Below are positions 14,148-24,643 of a stretch of DNA of 64,000 nucleotides, piece by piece. This DNA comes from Setoptus koraiensis (taxonomy: Eukaryota > Arthropoda). The notes under the pieces were generated by a model, which was not told where the DNA came from, did no database searches, and saw nothing but the letters and a program-made list of their open reading frames with translations. Location of the stretch: contig CM106586.1 of assembly GCA_048013815.1 (NCBI GenBank), positions 7,750,001 to 7,814,000 of the forward strand, read 5' to 3'. Position 1 is the stretch's first letter, and the number at the start of each line of letters is the position of its first letter. Both the position numbers and the translations under genes were made by a program.

Positions 14148-14201
14148 TATGCGCCCTTTGCGCCTCTATGCGCTCTTTGCGCCTCTATGCGCTCTTTGCG
14201 C
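14148..14201. repeat. 19-bp minisatellite
   Basis: Almost three copies of a 19-bp unit beginning TATGCGCTCTTTGCGCC (starts at 14148, 14167 and 14186). Confidence 0.85.
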
Positions 14202-14586
14202 CAGTGCTTGCGCCCCTTGCGCTCACTAGATAGTGTGCAGAGTCCCACTGGATACTTGTTAGACTTAGACGCTTGTTACGTAACTTTCTCTCGCTCGCTG
14301 CACGTGAATACTAACTATACACACACGCTCAACACTGAACACTAAACACTAAACAAGATACACTTAATAATACGTACGCAAACGCGAGAGATAATCCGGC
14401 ACGCACACATGCCAGGTATTTAGCGGCGAATAGCGCGTGCGAGCCAGCGAGCCAGCGACAGCCAGTCATGAACTGAGTAGATAAACGGGCGGCCTCGGCG
14501 GCGGCCATATCATTGGCCATTTGTGCCCATCATACGCTCACATCGTTGCGTCATACGGCATTGCCAGCGATGGCTGGCTTAGAGGG

Positions 14587-14628
14587 CGATAGTCGGCGAT
14601 AGTCGGCGATAGTGTGCGATAGTCGGGC
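14587..14628. repeat. 10-bp GATAGTCGGC minisatellite
   Basis: Four copies of GATAGTCGGC with one variant. The same core (GATAGTCGGG) makes an 11-bp array at 40201-40283, so the two arrays share a family. Confidence 0.85.
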
Positions 14629-15093
14629 CCCAACTGGCGGCTGTAACGCGACCGTGGGGCCCGACTGCCGCTTGCGACTGCCGCTTGCGACTGGCGGGGG
14701 CGCGTGAAGCGATTACATCGCCCTATTGGCCGTAGTTTTAGATGTGCGATATGACACGAGATAATGAGTTGATGTGCGGCCCGTGAGCAATCTATCCGTC
14801 TGTATATTTATACATTTGTATATATACACACGTATTAGCAGCCACGATGATTGTTTAAACGCGCGGGCCACCGATCGAGCGGCGGCGGCGGCGCCCATTG
14901 CGCAACCGGCTGACCCGCCGATTGCGTAACCCGCATATTGCACATAAGCATTGCTTGAGCATATAGACAGCACACATATTAGTGCTACTTATAACTTATA
15001 GTTAGTAGTAAGTGTGTGTGTGTGTATTACGTAACGACATAATGATGCAACGGCTGCCGCTGCTATGACGCAACTTATATTTATATTAATGCT

Positions 15094-15140
15094 CATATTC
15101 ATATCGGTATGCGATCAGGCGGCATACCGATATGAATATG
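15094..15140. repeat. Perfect 19-bp inverted repeat (hairpin)
   Basis: The left arm at 15094-15112 (CATATTCATATCGGTATGC) is the exact reverse complement of the right arm at 15122-15140, with a 9-nt loop at 15113-15121. The complementarity stops abruptly outside the arms. It lies about 330 bp past the SK splice donor, inside the probable SK intron. It could be a transposon remnant, a protein-binding palindrome or an RNA hairpin; I cannot decide. Confidence 0.95.
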
Positions 15141-15236
15141 CACAACAATGCGCATTTACAGTTGGATTGGATTGCATAATCAGCGCTGGCCGTCGCGTAA
15201 TAATTGGCGAGCGTGCGATATGAATTGTCACGATCA

Positions 15237-15270
15237 GTTGATCACGGTTGATCACGGTTGATCACAGTTG
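15237..15270. repeat. 10-bp GTTGATCACG repeat
   Basis: Three and a half copies of a decamer holding the palindrome TGATCA, in the probable SK intron. Confidence 0.8.
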
Positions 15271-15467
15271 TGATAGGCGCGCCCGTGACCAATAGGCAGC
15301 GCTGATTTGTGCAGTCGTGATACGCAGTGGTGATTTATGGCGATATGCCAATGAGCTAATTACAATTGACTAATTACAATTGTTAGCAAATTAATTGTCA
15401 ATCAAACTCTCGCTTGATTGACGCATGTCAAAAACTCTCGCTTTCATGACGCATGTCAAAAACTCAC

Positions 15468-16284
15468 CTTTCGCATAGGCGCATCGCCCACGAGGCTATC
15501 ATCCAAATGGACACCATGAACACCATCAATACTGTGCCGGGGCAAATGGTCATCAGTGTCTTGAGGACAAATTTTGTATCAAATGATATTCTGTTTAGGG
15601 CGCCTATTGAGCGCGAGCTGGCATCTGTGAACAATTTTGAATGTAACAACATAACGCGACAAATTAAATATAAACGCAAAAACATTGGCAACGACAATAC
15701 AACATCCAATGGCACTGTTGACGACACTAAGCGGCCGCCGTGATTGTTTAATTTTGTTGTCCATAAAAAATATTCCTCTATCGGTATGGGATGTATGAGA
15801 CAAACAAACAATTCTAACAATATCTGGCCAACTCTGTTGATGTTCATGGCAATACGCCAATCGTCAGCACAATTATCAATCATAAACAATTGTATCTCTA
15901 ACGCGTGATAGGCACATATTAACGCTAACAACAGCACCGTTGAACAGCTAATTATTGTTTTAATACTCAAACTATAGGTGGAGCTTTTTGTATAAATGCC
16001 CGCAGCTGATAATTCATTCTCTATAACCATTAATATAATACCTAATATGGCAAACAACAGCGCATAATCGCTAATGCGCTTCCGCTTCTCAAACAGCGCC
16101 TTCCGTCGGCCAAGCCGGTAACCAACGTTGGGCCGGTGATAATTGGCCGCCAGTGTCGAGTTGTTGGCCCCGTTGTTTTGGCACGACAAACCGCCAATGC
16201 CCGGCGCCACGCTCGTGGTGGCCGCCAGACTCAGGCCCGCACCAATGGACCCGATGCGGATGGGATAATTGCGGTAATTGTTCA

Positions 16285-16327
<43 letters not shown>

Positions 16328-17135
16328 GCTGTTGTTGTTGTTGTTGTTGTTGCTTTGGCTATTGTTGCTGTCGGCCGTTGTTTGCGCGGTGTCGCCGTTG
16401 TGCGGATGAATTTGAATAATGTCGTCCTCATTTTGACTCATCATCATCGACATGTCGCAGCCCGGCGGCAGCTCGCCCGCGCCGCTCACCGGCGTATCAG
16501 CAGTCGGCAGCGGCCCCGAATGATGCCGACAGGTGTACGGTGCCGACGAGCCCGCCTCTAGCGGCGAGCCCCTGCTGCTAACAAGCGCAACCAATTGGCT
16601 AGACTGTGGCTGCTGCTGACCGGACTTGAACAGATACTTCCGGCTCGCCGCTGTCTGCTCCAAAATGGACGGCTCTCCGGTGTGTTCGTTGTTGTCGGCG
16701 GCCATGTTGTTGCTGTCGTCGTTGTCGTACTCGCTGTCGTGGCGTGACATAATCCTATCAATTTGCTGCTGCTGCTGCTGCTGTTCTAAACTGTCATCGC
16801 TGGCCACTATTACGGGCCTCGCCGGGCCGGCCGCTGCCGGCTTTGTTGCGTCTTCCTTTTTTAGCTTATCGGCGGCGCCATCAGCCACGAGCATCGGCGC
16901 GCCCGAGCCGCCGGGCGCCGCATTATCCGGGCCGGGGCCAAACTTTTTGCCACTTTGTAGCCATTGCTGTTGCTGCTGCGTGGCCTTCTTATCTTGAGTG
17001 GATTTTGTTGTATCTGGCGGCGCGGGCGCATTTGAATAGCAGCGGCAATCGTCGGACTCGGCGTTGCTCGGGGCCAGCGGTTGTTCACTTGTAGTTGCTG
17101 TTGTCGCGTTATGATCGCTGGCCCCACTGGCGGGG

Positions 17136-17176
<41 letters not shown>

Positions 17177-17588
17177 GCTGTTGTCGTAACAAGATAAACT
17201 CGATGTAAATCTGATCACAGACGACGAATTGTCTTGTCTCGCTGGCTTGCGGCCGGCGTTCAGCTGCGGCAGTTGTTGCGGATGTTGTTGCTGTTGTTGC
17301 TGCTGTTGTTGCTGCTGTTGTTGCTGCTGTTGTTGCTGCTGTTGATTAAGTGCGGAGCTGCTGGGCGCTATCGATGATGATGATTGATTAGCCATCGCGT
17401 GATCGGCATTATGTTTCGCCGTCTTACCTCGCTGCTTGCCGTTGGCCTGGTTGTTGCTGTTGTTGTCGCTATGGTCCCCGTAATGCACGCCGCACTCCGG
17501 CGCGGCGCCACCGTGACCTAGGGCCGTTTGCGGCGCCACACAATCAAAGTGGCTGCCGTTGTCGTAACTAACGGTACCTGTGACACTG

Positions 17589-17620
<32 letters not shown>

Positions 17621-19699
17621 TTGTTGTTGTTGTTGCTGCTGCTGTTGTTGCTGCTGTTGTTGCTGTTGCTGGTAGTGTCGCGACGACGACGGCTGCCGGT
17701 ACTGCTCGTCCCCCATGCCGACTGCTACATTTTGCTGCTGCTGTTGTTGTTGTTGTTGTTGTTGCTCGCCCAATTGCGACTGACTGCCCGCCAGCGCAAT
17801 CTTGCTCGCGGGCCCCAAATTAGCCGCTTGCTGCTTGGCATTTGCATTGGCCGGCGCTGCGTTGGGGCCGCCGCCACCGCCGCACGCCGCTGTTTGGTTT
17901 GGCTGTGAGCCGGCAGCGAGCAGATTTGTTTTATTCATGATACCCAGCGAGGATAATTTGAGATTATCGAAGAGCTCGCTCTCTATTCTTTTCATCATGG
18001 TGTTCACGCTGCTCACATTTGCTATATCAATCATGGTCGATGATCTCGTCTTGCCCGCCATGGCGCTCGCCGCCGCCGGTGATGCATTAAATTGGGGCCT
18101 GGTTGTTGTCGGTGTTGTTGTTGCTGTTGTCGCGCTATCTGTTGTTGTGATGCCGCCGCCGCCACCGCCGCTATTAACGGATAACATGGTGTCGTCGCCA
18201 ACGCTGAGATTGCTGGTTAGCTGGTGCTGGTGCTGGTGGCATCTAACGGCGGACAGGGGGCGACTCGCCAACGGTTGCGGTTGCTGCGGCTGATAATGTT
18301 GTTGGCTGGTGACGTGAGCGGCGGCGCTATTTAAATTTGATGAATTCATCATTGTCGGATGTTGTTGCTGATAATGATGATGCAATTCGGTGTGTGTCTG
18401 CGAATTCAGCGGCGGCCTCTGCGCCGCCACCGACCGGCAATCGTCGCCCACTCGTTGATTAAATGGTGCCCGCTGGGGGGGACCCCTATCGGCGCTGGCG
18501 CCCAGAGAATAATTGCTGCCGCTGGTGATGCTCCTCAACGAGGACGGCATAGGCTGTTGTTGTCTAGACACTGACGGTTGCTCGTTTTTGAAAGCGATTA
18601 TCTGCTGGAGATGGTGCTGCTGCTGTTGCTGGTGCTGGTGCTGGTGTAATTGTGATTGTAGTTGTAATTGTTGTTGTTCACTGTTGTGCTGGCAATTTGG
18701 TGATTGTTCGCAATAGCATCTATTATTATTATCATCTATTAATAGTGGCGCTAAACTAGATGGAGATAACGAGGCAGATTTTATCAATTTGTTGTTGTTG
18801 TTGTTGCTGGTGTTGGTGTTGTTGTTGCTGGCGCTGTTGTTGTTTGCGCTGTTGTTGTTGTTGGCGCTGTTGTTTTGCCTACTAATTGCATCATCGTTGT
18901 TATCTGTGATTAAATATCTGTGTGCGTACTCTCTAGCTGGCTGCTGCTGCCCGAGCAAATCAAGTGTGTCGTTGTCATCGTAACCAATTAGACCGCACGT
19001 GTGGACAACGGTCTGGCCGGCCGCTGGGGCCCCCACTGGCGACGGGCTCCGTTTGAGCGCCGGCGTGCTGCTCGACGTGCATGCCGGCCCCGACGAGGGG
19101 CCCGGCGCGTCTTGGCTGTAGGAGAAGATTTTCCCGGCCAGCCTGCAGTGCTGCTGGCTGAGATTGCTTCTGAACAGGTGCCTGCTTTGTTTCTGATGTT
19201 GTTGTTGTTGCTGCTGCTGTTGTTGTTGTTGCTGTTGTTGTTGTTGCTGTTGTTGTTGCTGCTGTTGTTGCTGCTGTTGAGCAGATTGATGAGGCTGACA
19301 AGACTGGACTGTTGTTGCCTGGTGATAATGTTGCAGGTCTGCTGGCGCCCCCGACGCATTAGCGGTTGCAGTTGTTTGTTGTGCAGTTATCTCACTGGAT
19401 CGGCCAGAGCTGGCGGGGCCCGCCGCCGCCGCCGATAATACATTGGCGCTGCTTCGTTGTTGCTGCTGCTTCTGATGATGATGATGGTGATACAATTGTT
19501 GTTGTTGTTGCTGCTGCTGCTGGTGCGGCAGAGGGGGCGCCGAGGGTGTCGTCGGGCCAGGTGAGGCGCCCGACGACGCCTGCTGCTGGGCCGCGGCCGG
19601 CTGCTGATAGAGCTGCTTCAAATGCGAAAATGGCAATAGGGCGCCCCCTTTTATCTTGAGTGAATCCGCGGCTATGTCGGCTATGTCCTTGTCGGCCAT
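15468..19699 (-). CDS. SK: Small-conductance Ca2+-activated K+ channel (SK/KCNN), first coding exon
   Basis: SK channels are voltage-independent K+ channels of the plasma membrane, gated by Ca2+ through bound calmodulin; they set after-hyperpolarisation in excitable cells. The conserved core begins near residue 1195 ([19 protein letters not shown], leading into S1). It continues through S2-S4 and the S4-S5 linker with [12 protein letters not shown], and stops in S5 after [17 protein letters not shown] donor follows at 15467, leaving phase 2. The frame runs on only a few bases into the intron. The 1410 residues encoded exceed most whole SK proteins, because about 1190 N-terminal residues are low complexity: several polyQ tracts (one near residues 140-167, others around 660-700 and 800-830), polyN and His runs. 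The pore, S6 and calmodulin-binding domain must be on further exons to the left and are not seen. The start is the ATG at 19699. Identity of the core is very secure. Confidence 0.95.
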
Positions 19700-20759
19700 G
19701 TTTGTTTGGGCGCTAGTGCTGTTTGTGTTGTGGTGCCAGGTAATTGTTATATAATGTATGCTTGTTGTCGTATATTTGGGTGCGTTTGTGTGTGTATAAT
19801 TTGTTAATAAGTTTTTAATAGCAAATCTATTTTATCCTCTGTGGTGTTCTGTCATGTGATTTAGTCATAATTTAGCACAATGTAAATTGTTACACTGCCG
19901 GGGCCCCGTAGCCGTGCATAATTTTGGCCACAAAGCCAGCTCGACAGTGTCTAATGCTATCGTGCGGGTGTAGTGCGCGAATATTTTGTGCCGCTGTTTA
20001 GCGGGCGGCGCTAATGGCGCTAATGAGCCCGATCAAGCGGCCCGATAATAATCCGGCGGCTGCCAACCGACTTTGCCAACCAACTGTAATGAGCCAAATT
20101 AGGTGGCGGTGGGCGTTGCGGGCAGCGCGGATGTGGCGGATGTAGCGGGTACGGTGTGTGTCGTGTGTGTCGTCCAGTTGGCCGTTGTTGTCTGCAAAAA
20201 ACAATTTCCTTTCTTCCGAATCATTGCTCAACTTGTTTGCACACTCTTGCACAACAACAACAACAACAACAACAACTGTGTATCACCAATGATTTGGCCC
20301 AGTTGCAGCGGTTGCGTAATTTGCCACGACAAACAATACTGCTGCGAATGAGTTGTCACATTTCATCATGTATCAATGCTGCTATTTGTGTCGTAATGCT
20401 ATTGCGATTCTATTGGGTGCTGGCGGCGATTCTCGGGGGCCTCATAAGATAACACTGAGAGATAAGGGCGCGTTGTAAACTATTGCGTCGTAATAAGTTG
20501 CAAAAGTAAATTCATTAGGCACTGGTCTGATTTGATTTCATTTCGTGTAAGCTTGTTGTTGGCGTTGTGTGTGTATTTGAATGGGGCTCGTTCGAGTGCT
20601 CGTCAGTGGCGAGCAATCTGATTTGTTTTCTCTAAACTCACTGGTTGGTTTTTTCTGTTTCTGAACAATGTGTGTGCACAATCCAATAACTGCAGGCTGT
20701 GGCCAGACCGGTGTGTGTCGTAGGTGTGTGTGTGTTGTGTCTATCACTATAGCATCAAT

Positions 20760-20835
20760 ACAACGTATAATATAATATAACGTATGAGATATAAAGTGTG
20801 TGATATATAAAGTGTGTGTGATATATAAAGTGGCC
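20760..20835. repeat. GATATATAAAGTGTGTGT-type repeat
   Basis: About three copies of a roughly 20-bp AT-rich unit containing ATATAAAGTG in the intergenic region. Confidence 0.75.
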
Positions 20836-21239
20836 TCTCTCGCCCGCTGCCAGAAACACAAACCGGAAATGGGGCCCAACACCAAAAAACACACTGTGCA
20901 CAGTGCACAGTTTGCGAGCAGCAGTGTGTGTTGGCCAGCGGCGGCGGCGGCGGCTTGGCTAGCGGTGGCGCAGTTGTGATGGCGCCGGTAATGGCATTAA
21001 CAGTGCGGGCTGGCGGATCAATTTAATTAATCTAATAATGTAATATATGGCTTATTCAAAATAATATTAGCAGCAGTAGTGTACGTGTTGGTGGCAGCGG
21101 CCTGCGTATTGGGCGCCAGTAACAATAGTAACTGCAATCACCTTTCGCAACCAATAAATCACCACTGATTTTTTGTTTCGCGCGCCTCCCCACAATGCAT
21201 AATGTGCCTATTTGTTGTGCGACAACTTGTGACGACCCA

Positions 21240-21314
21240 ATGGCTCGATGGCTCGATGGCTCGATGGCTCGATGGCGACTGGGCGACTGGGCGACTGGGC
21301 GACTGGGCGACTCT
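21240..21314. repeat. Two abutting 8-bp minisatellites
   Basis: Four copies of ATGGCTCG (21240-21271) run directly into four to five copies of ACTGGGCG. Both units are octamers and no spacer separates them. Confidence 0.9.
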
Positions 21315-24300
21315 AGGCCAATGACGATGATGGGCAGCAACTAGCCGGCGCGGGCCAGTTTGCAAATAACGAGACCATCAAGTTGGTTAGCGAGTAATGG
21401 CAAATAAAAGTTGGCGCAGCCACGATACATGATACTTGCGGCACAACCGTTATGTAACTGGTGTAACTGTCGTCTGTGGCGCTGGTGCTGGTGGCGCTGT
21501 TTCTGGTTGACACAAGTTGATAATAAGCAAGTTAATAATATATATCTATATACACACTCTCTTGTCAGTCTATCACGCTAAAATTGATCGATACACTTCG
21601 TTTCCATCTGGCTGGCTCACTGTAAGTCGGCTAACTGTGACTCGCTAACTCGCAAACAACTCACAAACAACGCGCCACTACAATTAAACCCGGTGATCAT
21701 GCCCGGCCAGTTAGTTATATTTGGTCATGTTAGATAATATTAAATGGTGTAACTGCGCATGTTTTTTCGTGCAACTTGCAAGCCCGAGACGCGCCGCAAT
21801 TCGTCGTATTATTTTACATGACGTCGTCGTTGTCGTTTATAGCCACCAATGGCCGACTTTGTCCGCCCCCTTTGTGCAACACTCGCAACTACGCATAGCG
21901 ACATAGCGACATAGCGACGTGGGGACCTAGCGACATCGCGATGTGCGATATGTGCACTTCTGCGCACATTTGGCCCCCGCACACACTCCGCACACTATAC
22001 TTACTGTACACACATACAAAGGCGGCGCACGCTAGCTAGCCGCCTAGCTAGTAACCAGCCAGCCAGTTGCGCAACGAGCAACCAGCAACGAGCAACCAGC
22101 AACTAGCTTGCCAGTCGCTGCTGGCTGACAGTCGCTTGACAGTCGGCCGGCCACTGGCAAGCCATTTGCTCGTTTTACTTTTACTGCCCATTTATCTGGC
22201 GTGCAACTGCACACACACACCACGTGGCGGCATAAATGTAAAGCCGACTGGAATCATTCGAGGCGAATGATGAGTTTGCTATTGCGACCAAGTTTATAAC
22301 AAAACAAATTATACTGCCATTACATTAAAGATAGACACACACACGCTGGCACAGTGTCAGATAAATGCCAGATAAAGCATGCATTGGTTCGCTGGCGAGC
22401 TGGCGAGCTAGCTCGACAAACCGTTGCTCGCCGAGACAGAGTGGGCTCGCTTCTCATCAGCCCAACTAATGAGAAAAGAACACACACTTGCTTCTTCATG
22501 CGCACATTGAGAGCACACAATTGACAATTGTCGACTTGTTGGTGTTGCTCTTGTTTTTGTTGTCAACGTTGCGGCCCACAAACAAACGCTCGCCAATGTC
22601 GCCAAGATACTTAACACTGCCGCTGCCGCCGCCGCCGCTGCTCGATAACAACCGTCCTTGCTGGCCCCCAACCAAAAACAGTTAGCCCAACAACGACGCC
22701 AAGCGGCCTCGCCGACACTCGCGATTAAACAACCTTGAGCACCATGTACAAACAAACAAACATTCACTTGTTTGCAAACAAACAATTGCAAACAGCAAAT
22801 TGCAAACCGGCTGCCAGTGTGCGCCGTGATATTGGCCCCTCAAAGGTTGTCAGCAAAACCTATTGCATGCCATCCGTGGCCCGCAATAGGCTCGTTGCCA
22901 ATGCTCACTAATTGCAACTGAAAGCGCCCTCTCTCCCTGCCTCTCACAAGCCCATCTATGTCCCATCAACAGCTTACGATTACGTGACTTTTATCACGTT
23001 TCTCCGGGAAAATATCTGACAATCGTCGCAAATCAACGCTTTGAATTGTAACTAACAAGCAATTGATAGCCGGCGTTGACACGTGTGTCTTTTCAAAACA
23101 GAAAACGAGTCAATGGTCATCTCGATACACCCACGACTAGCACCATCGATTACAACGCCCAACTATCAATTCAAGCCATCTCTCTCTCTCTGGTATATTC
23201 ACTTGCGACGCAAGTGCAAAACGCAAGTGTCCAGACCGATCTGGCCCCCCATTATATTGAATAAAGCCGGCGATACCAAGAATAGACATGCCCCGGTGCC
23301 AATCATTAAGTCAATCAGATGGTTGTTGTCGCAAAAGCGCCACTAACATTTCGCTGCCTTTCCATTGGCTCTATATCTTGTTCTCGCACTCGCCGCCTCG
23401 GCTAGCCTTTTATAATATCCTCCGCACTATGGTTGGGCCCACTGGAACACACCTAGGTGCGATCCTAGCAGATCATAGCGGCACTATCATCAAACTTGCA
23501 GCCTTGCAGTCTTTGGCGCCATCTGTCATGTTTGGCTATTGTCAATGTAACCATGTCATTTTCACTATTGCTATTGGCTGCCTACGATATAGTGTCGGTC
23601 TGCCCATTAATAAACTACTTTACAAAACAGCTACCACCTAGGTATATTCTCTTCGAGCTAACACGTTTAATCACAACTCTATTCACTCGCCAGTTTAATT
23701 TTTGGAATAACTTCCGGCACGATGGCCATCTAATCTAATGCCGCCGACAGGCTAAAAACTTTCATGTTACGTGCGTTCCATAAATATGTGCGCATTATTT
23801 CGCTCGTTATAGTTTTAGAATTGGCACACTTTTTGCAATATCAACTTGGGTGCACAAAATAATGGGCCGATCGGCCATTCACGCGATGAAAACTGCAGAT
23901 ATTTTGAAATATCCGCAAGCTCCCCAACAATCAGGTATCTCACACCGATTCCAACCGGAAAATCACAAATAACAACTAGCCAGCTGAGCACGAAAAATCA
24001 ACTGCTTCGAAGGTAGATTTCCGGTTTTCAGGAAGCCCTAGGCTCTTTGAAAGAAATAGATTGCTCATCTCACAATACAAAATATAATATAAACTGGCTT
24101 TCGGCCGATCACTCTAGTGTCTTGATATACTCTAACCAGTGTCGGATATATCAAGTTGAGATTCAAGTTGGAAGTGGGTAATTTTCTTTTGTAAACTCAC
24201 ACGACTGGTATTCATCTCTTGTATATTTCAACGGCACCAATGATAACCGAGACAAATCTATCGACAATATTACATGGAATCAACTCGATCAAGAAACTTG

Positions 24301-24643
24301 GATCAAGTTTAATAGGAATCAATGACAATAGAAGCTTCCTACTCACAAGTCAGACAATATAAATCAACAACTCATAGTAGAACACCCTAAAATCTACTGC
24401 GTCTTTTCAATTATGAAATCAAGAGAAATTAAATGTACTCCATTCGAGATCTTTACAAGAACTTCCTGAATAAGCTATGAGAGTAGTGAGAAACTAATCT
24501 GAACACTCGAAAAGTTTTTGCTTAGCCTTTGTGCTATTTGCACCGATCCTTTTGGTATGATACTTAACAGTCAAAACTAATAATTAATTCAGAGTTCATT
24601 GTTTATATGTAGTTTAAGGGTAATGATATTACAGTTGAGATAG

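Larger units (their letters stand above)
1..15467. other. GC-rich, repeat-rich non-coding region (probable SK intron)
   Basis: I find no protein-coding gene that I can support here. Open frames are numerous but follow the high GC content and short tandem repeats, and none shows a recognisable domain. The stretch begins directly after the splice donor of the SK channel exon (minus strand), and I could not find the next SK exon (pore helix with a GYGD selectivity motif) anywhere to the left. The simplest reading is one intron longer than 15.4 kb, possibly with unrecognised small genes inside. The sequence is CpG-rich, has many GGGGCCC-type motifs, many TTGCGTAA/TTACGTAA-like sites, and tandem repeats of 8-23 bp listed separately. 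Confidence 0.6.
19700..24643. other. Intergenic region, SK upstream side to CDC73 3' side
   Basis: No supportable gene. From 19700 to about 22900 the DNA resembles the left GC-rich block, with CAA/TTG tracts and minisatellites. From about 23000 it turns AT-rich. Short open frames at 23076-23738 (both strand shadows and frame changes) have somewhat protein-like composition but match no family I know. The last kilobase before the CDC73 stop is AT-rich with no clear motif. The SK promoter or 5' UTR is expected just right of 19700, but I cannot pinpoint it. Confidence 0.6.

Noticed and set aside
481-14630. Possible CRISPR arrays
   Set aside because: Units are directly abutting without unique spacers, and the sequence is eukaryotic; they are minisatellites.
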